Origin: Coptis chinensis
Lineage: Eukaryota > Streptophyta > Magnoliopsida > Ranunculales > Ranunculaceae
NCBI GenBank assembly: GCA_015680905.1
Contig: CM027382.1
Location: 3,596,001-3,660,000, forward strand
Direction of reading: 5' to 3'
Length of the DNA: 64,000 bases
The notes below the pieces were generated by a model. That model worked only from the letters and a program-made list of their open reading frames with translations, searched no databases and was not told where the DNA came from. Made by a program: the position numbers and the translations under genes. Of the stretch, positions 62,301 to 64,000 are shown piece by piece (the first letter of the stretch is position 1; each line of letters opens with the position of its first letter).

Positions 62301-62987
62301 GTTGTATCCCCCGTCATAGCCTGAGTTTTTAGACAATTGAACCGAGTGATGTTTGAGATATTTATATTTCAAATATTCATTAATTTTAATTGTTTAAAAA
62401 ATCGGGACTGTGACACAGTTCCTCAATGGAATTATAGTTACCGATGTGCCAACAAAGAAAATCACCAGTGACTACATGCTCATCAAGAAGGTGCACACAC
62501 ATCTTGTTTCATTCGTGAAACAAGACACCCGACAATGTTCAACATCTTCCAGTTGTGGTTTTATCGTTGGTGACATTGCTTGCTTTGACCCCACAGTTAG
62601 TGCTCCCCTTACTAAGCGTGGTTACATTCCTGTGATTGCGGCCGTTGAGCCGATCATCATCAATACCGATACTTTTGGCCGCAGAATTGGGCGGGGCCAA
62701 TGGTGAAGTTGATATTCTCGACCGATGTTCTCGGGTATTTTTCTCGATAAGCGGGATCCGTGAAGTTTGGTGCGGTGAATTGATATTGAAGGAGTAAAAG
62801 AGGATGGTGGATGAAGGGAAGGTGGTTGGTGAGTTGGTTTCAAAGGTAAATTGTCGTGTTCATTCGCTTAAAGAGGGAGTTAGGACCACCCGGCATTATC
62901 AACGAGAATGATCGGGCATTCGGGCCAAGCATCGAGATTCTCACCGACGATGGAGCCGGTACTATGATCACTTTACTAAAAGAATAA

Positions 62988-64000
62988 GCTCATTGGATGT
63001 CGGAGTCTCCACGTCTATCAGTCTATGTATATATGTATATTGATACTGTAGGTAGGGGTGTCAAAATGGCCCTCAAACCCTTAGCCCCCGCCCGACCCGC
63101 CCATAGGCCCAAAAAGCCCTCAAAATGAGGCCCTCACACATTTTGGGCGACCCAATCCCTCAAGCCTTTGAGGGGAGGGTAAGGGCCTAGACTTTGAAAC
63201 TTAAGCCCTCCCTTAAGCCCGGCTCTCATTAGGCCCTCAACATTTATTACATATATTTTAATAAATTTTTTTACAATATAGTTTATTTTAATATTAATAT
63301 GCTAAAAATCAATTAAAAAAACGTTTATCTATTAAGTTTGTCAACCTTATAATTTAATTATAATATTTTATGAAATGAATTTAATTGATCTTAATTGACT
63401 AATACAACTTTAACAAGTTTTTTTAGTAGTTTGAAGGTTTAATTGTGAAGTGCATTCGATTTTATCATTTTTAACTAATGTTTCTAAATTTATTTTGTAA
63501 ATCAAATGTATAACATAGTATCCGGCCCTCACGTTTGGCCCTCAAGCCCGGCCCTTCAAGCCCCTCGAGAGGGTTGAGAGGGGCGGTAAAGGTTTCGAGA
63601 TTTAAGCATTGGTCCCGACCGACCCGCCCTCAAAGTAAATGAGGGTAGGGGGCTGGTCCCCCTCAAAGCATGAGGGCTTTATTGTTTGAGGGCCGGGCCA
63701 GCCCGGCCCGGCCCATTTGACACCACTAACTGTAGGTACTCTTCATCTAATTCAAAAGTGTATATGCATTCAATAACTTTTCACCTTCTATGTATATAAT
63801 TAGCGCTTCAAGGGCTTCCTTTATCTTACTCACTAGTGGATATATATTCTAATGATTAGGAATTTGAAGCTTAAAATACATAACAACATTTGAATTTTAT
63901 TATAGTGCACCTTTAAGTTTTGATTTGAAATTGAAATGCTAGCTAGTTTCGGGTTTTAATATCGATTCCTGAAAATCTTGCGTGCATAACTATAGAAGCG
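62988..64000. other. Downstream flank with hAT MITE
   Basis: Besides the MITE at 63053-63728, which is described separately, this end of the window shows only AT-rich sequence without a gene I can support. Confidence 0.5.
63053..63728. mobile_element. hAT-type non-autonomous element, 676 bp
   Basis: The ends TAGGGGTGTCAAAATGG and, reversed, TAGTGGTGTCAAATGGG are typical terminal inverted repeats of plant hAT MITEs. An exact 8-bp duplication ACTGTAGG flanks the element (63045-63052 and 63729-63736). GC-rich arms full of GGCCCTCAA and GAGGGC surround an AT-rich core, and the arms can pair with each other. No transposase frame is present. Confidence 0.87.

Larger units (their letters stand above)
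51333..62415 (-). mobile_element. LTR-like element inserted in NAGK copy, itself holding a Helitron
   Basis: Read on the minus strand, it starts TGTCACAGTCCCGATTTT at 62415 and ends CACGGGGTGTTATA at 51333, the same termini as 7288-10545. The target duplication is CAGTT (51328-51332 and 62416-62420). Removing the Helitron at 51382-59377 leaves 3087 bp, near the 3258 bp of the other copy. Similarity extends through the W-box array, the CATTCAATGAATACCC repeats and the GACGCGGTCCCTGCACAAAA segment; the last few hundred bases (about 59.4-60.4 kb) are more divergent. No coding frame is seen. Confidence 0.75.
50974..62987 (+). pseudogene. Acetylglutamate kinase copy split by an 11-kb insertion
   Basis: The 5' part (50974-51332) reads MITCKPLPPLPS with a Pro/Thr-rich transit-like region, then KTIIVKYSGTA and GIRPILVHGGGPDIN of N-acetyl-glutamate kinase, the feedback-controlled chloroplast enzyme of arginine synthesis. 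The 3' part (62416-62987) reads HLVSFVKQ, FIVGDIACFDP, GYIPVIAAVEP, IINTDTFG, then in shifting frames KRMVDEGKVVGELVSKVNC and ILTDDGAGTMITLLKE to a stop. Between them lies a nested transposon with CAGTT at both borders. The Gly-rich loop KYGG is KYSG, and at least three frameshifts break the 3' part even without the insertion, so the copy is dead. Confidence 0.87.

Noticed and set aside
51333..62415. 11-kb LTR retrotransposon with 3-kb LTRs
   Set aside because: The two ends do not resemble each other: the CATTCAATGAATACCC repeats and W-box array occur only at the 62-kb end. The Helitron termini explain the extra length.

Overview
This window is nuclear DNA of a flowering plant, almost certainly a eudicot. 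The evidence is GT-AG introns throughout, a chloroplast-type NAD kinase 2, plant-only families (CC-NBS-LRR, MORF/DAG, type I MADS), and abundant Helitrons, MITEs and solo LTRs. I cannot name the species. Reading frames were joined by hand from open frame, splice signals and remembered family sequences; no search was run.

Left part, 0-24 kb, holds the conserved genes. RFC4 (minus strand, 12 exons, 5758 to 1082) encodes a clamp-loader small subunit and has a solo LTR in intron 3. A mitochondrial coenzyme A carrier (plus strand, 7 exons, 11803-14097) and NADK2 (minus strand, 8 exons, 22955 to 15338) converge on each other. NADK2 intron 2 contains an antisense LINE remnant that keeps only ORF1. 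RFC4 and NADK2 are also close neighbours in Arabidopsis (AT1G21690 and AT1G21640), so this looks like ancestral gene order. Between RFC4 and the carrier lies a Harbinger-type MITE (7063-11149) that was itself hit by a 3.26-kb LTR-like element.

Middle part, 24-45 kb, is accessory. A 3.6-kb Helitron (24588-28205) carries a broken piece of a vacuolar H+-pyrophosphatase gene. Directly after it stands an intact, intronless CC-NBS-LRR resistance-type gene (28499-31867), followed by decayed tandem duplications. Then come a frameshifted HEL2/ZNF598-like RING fragment, an intact type I MADS-box gene (37644 to 36958), a gypsy RT scrap, a subtilase fragment without its ends, and a decayed polyubiquitin array (41965-42845). 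A second Helitron 3' end lies at 44937-44969.

Right part, 45-64 kb. A MORF/DAG-like gene on the minus strand (49768 to 45577) has six phase-compatible exons and two MORF half-domains; its 5' end was not found. A broken acetylglutamate kinase gene follows, split at 51332/62416 by an 11.08-kb insertion with a CAGTT target duplication. That insertion is nested: a 3.09-kb LTR-like element, same family as the one at 7.3 kb but inverted, which in turn holds an 8.0-kb Helitron (51382-59377) with an F-box fragment. A hAT-type MITE with an 8-bp target duplication lies at 63053-63728.

Nothing here is a clearly new biochemical system. The most unusual items are the tandem MORF gene, the nested insertion in the acetylglutamate kinase copy, and the LTR-like family carrying dense W-box arrays.
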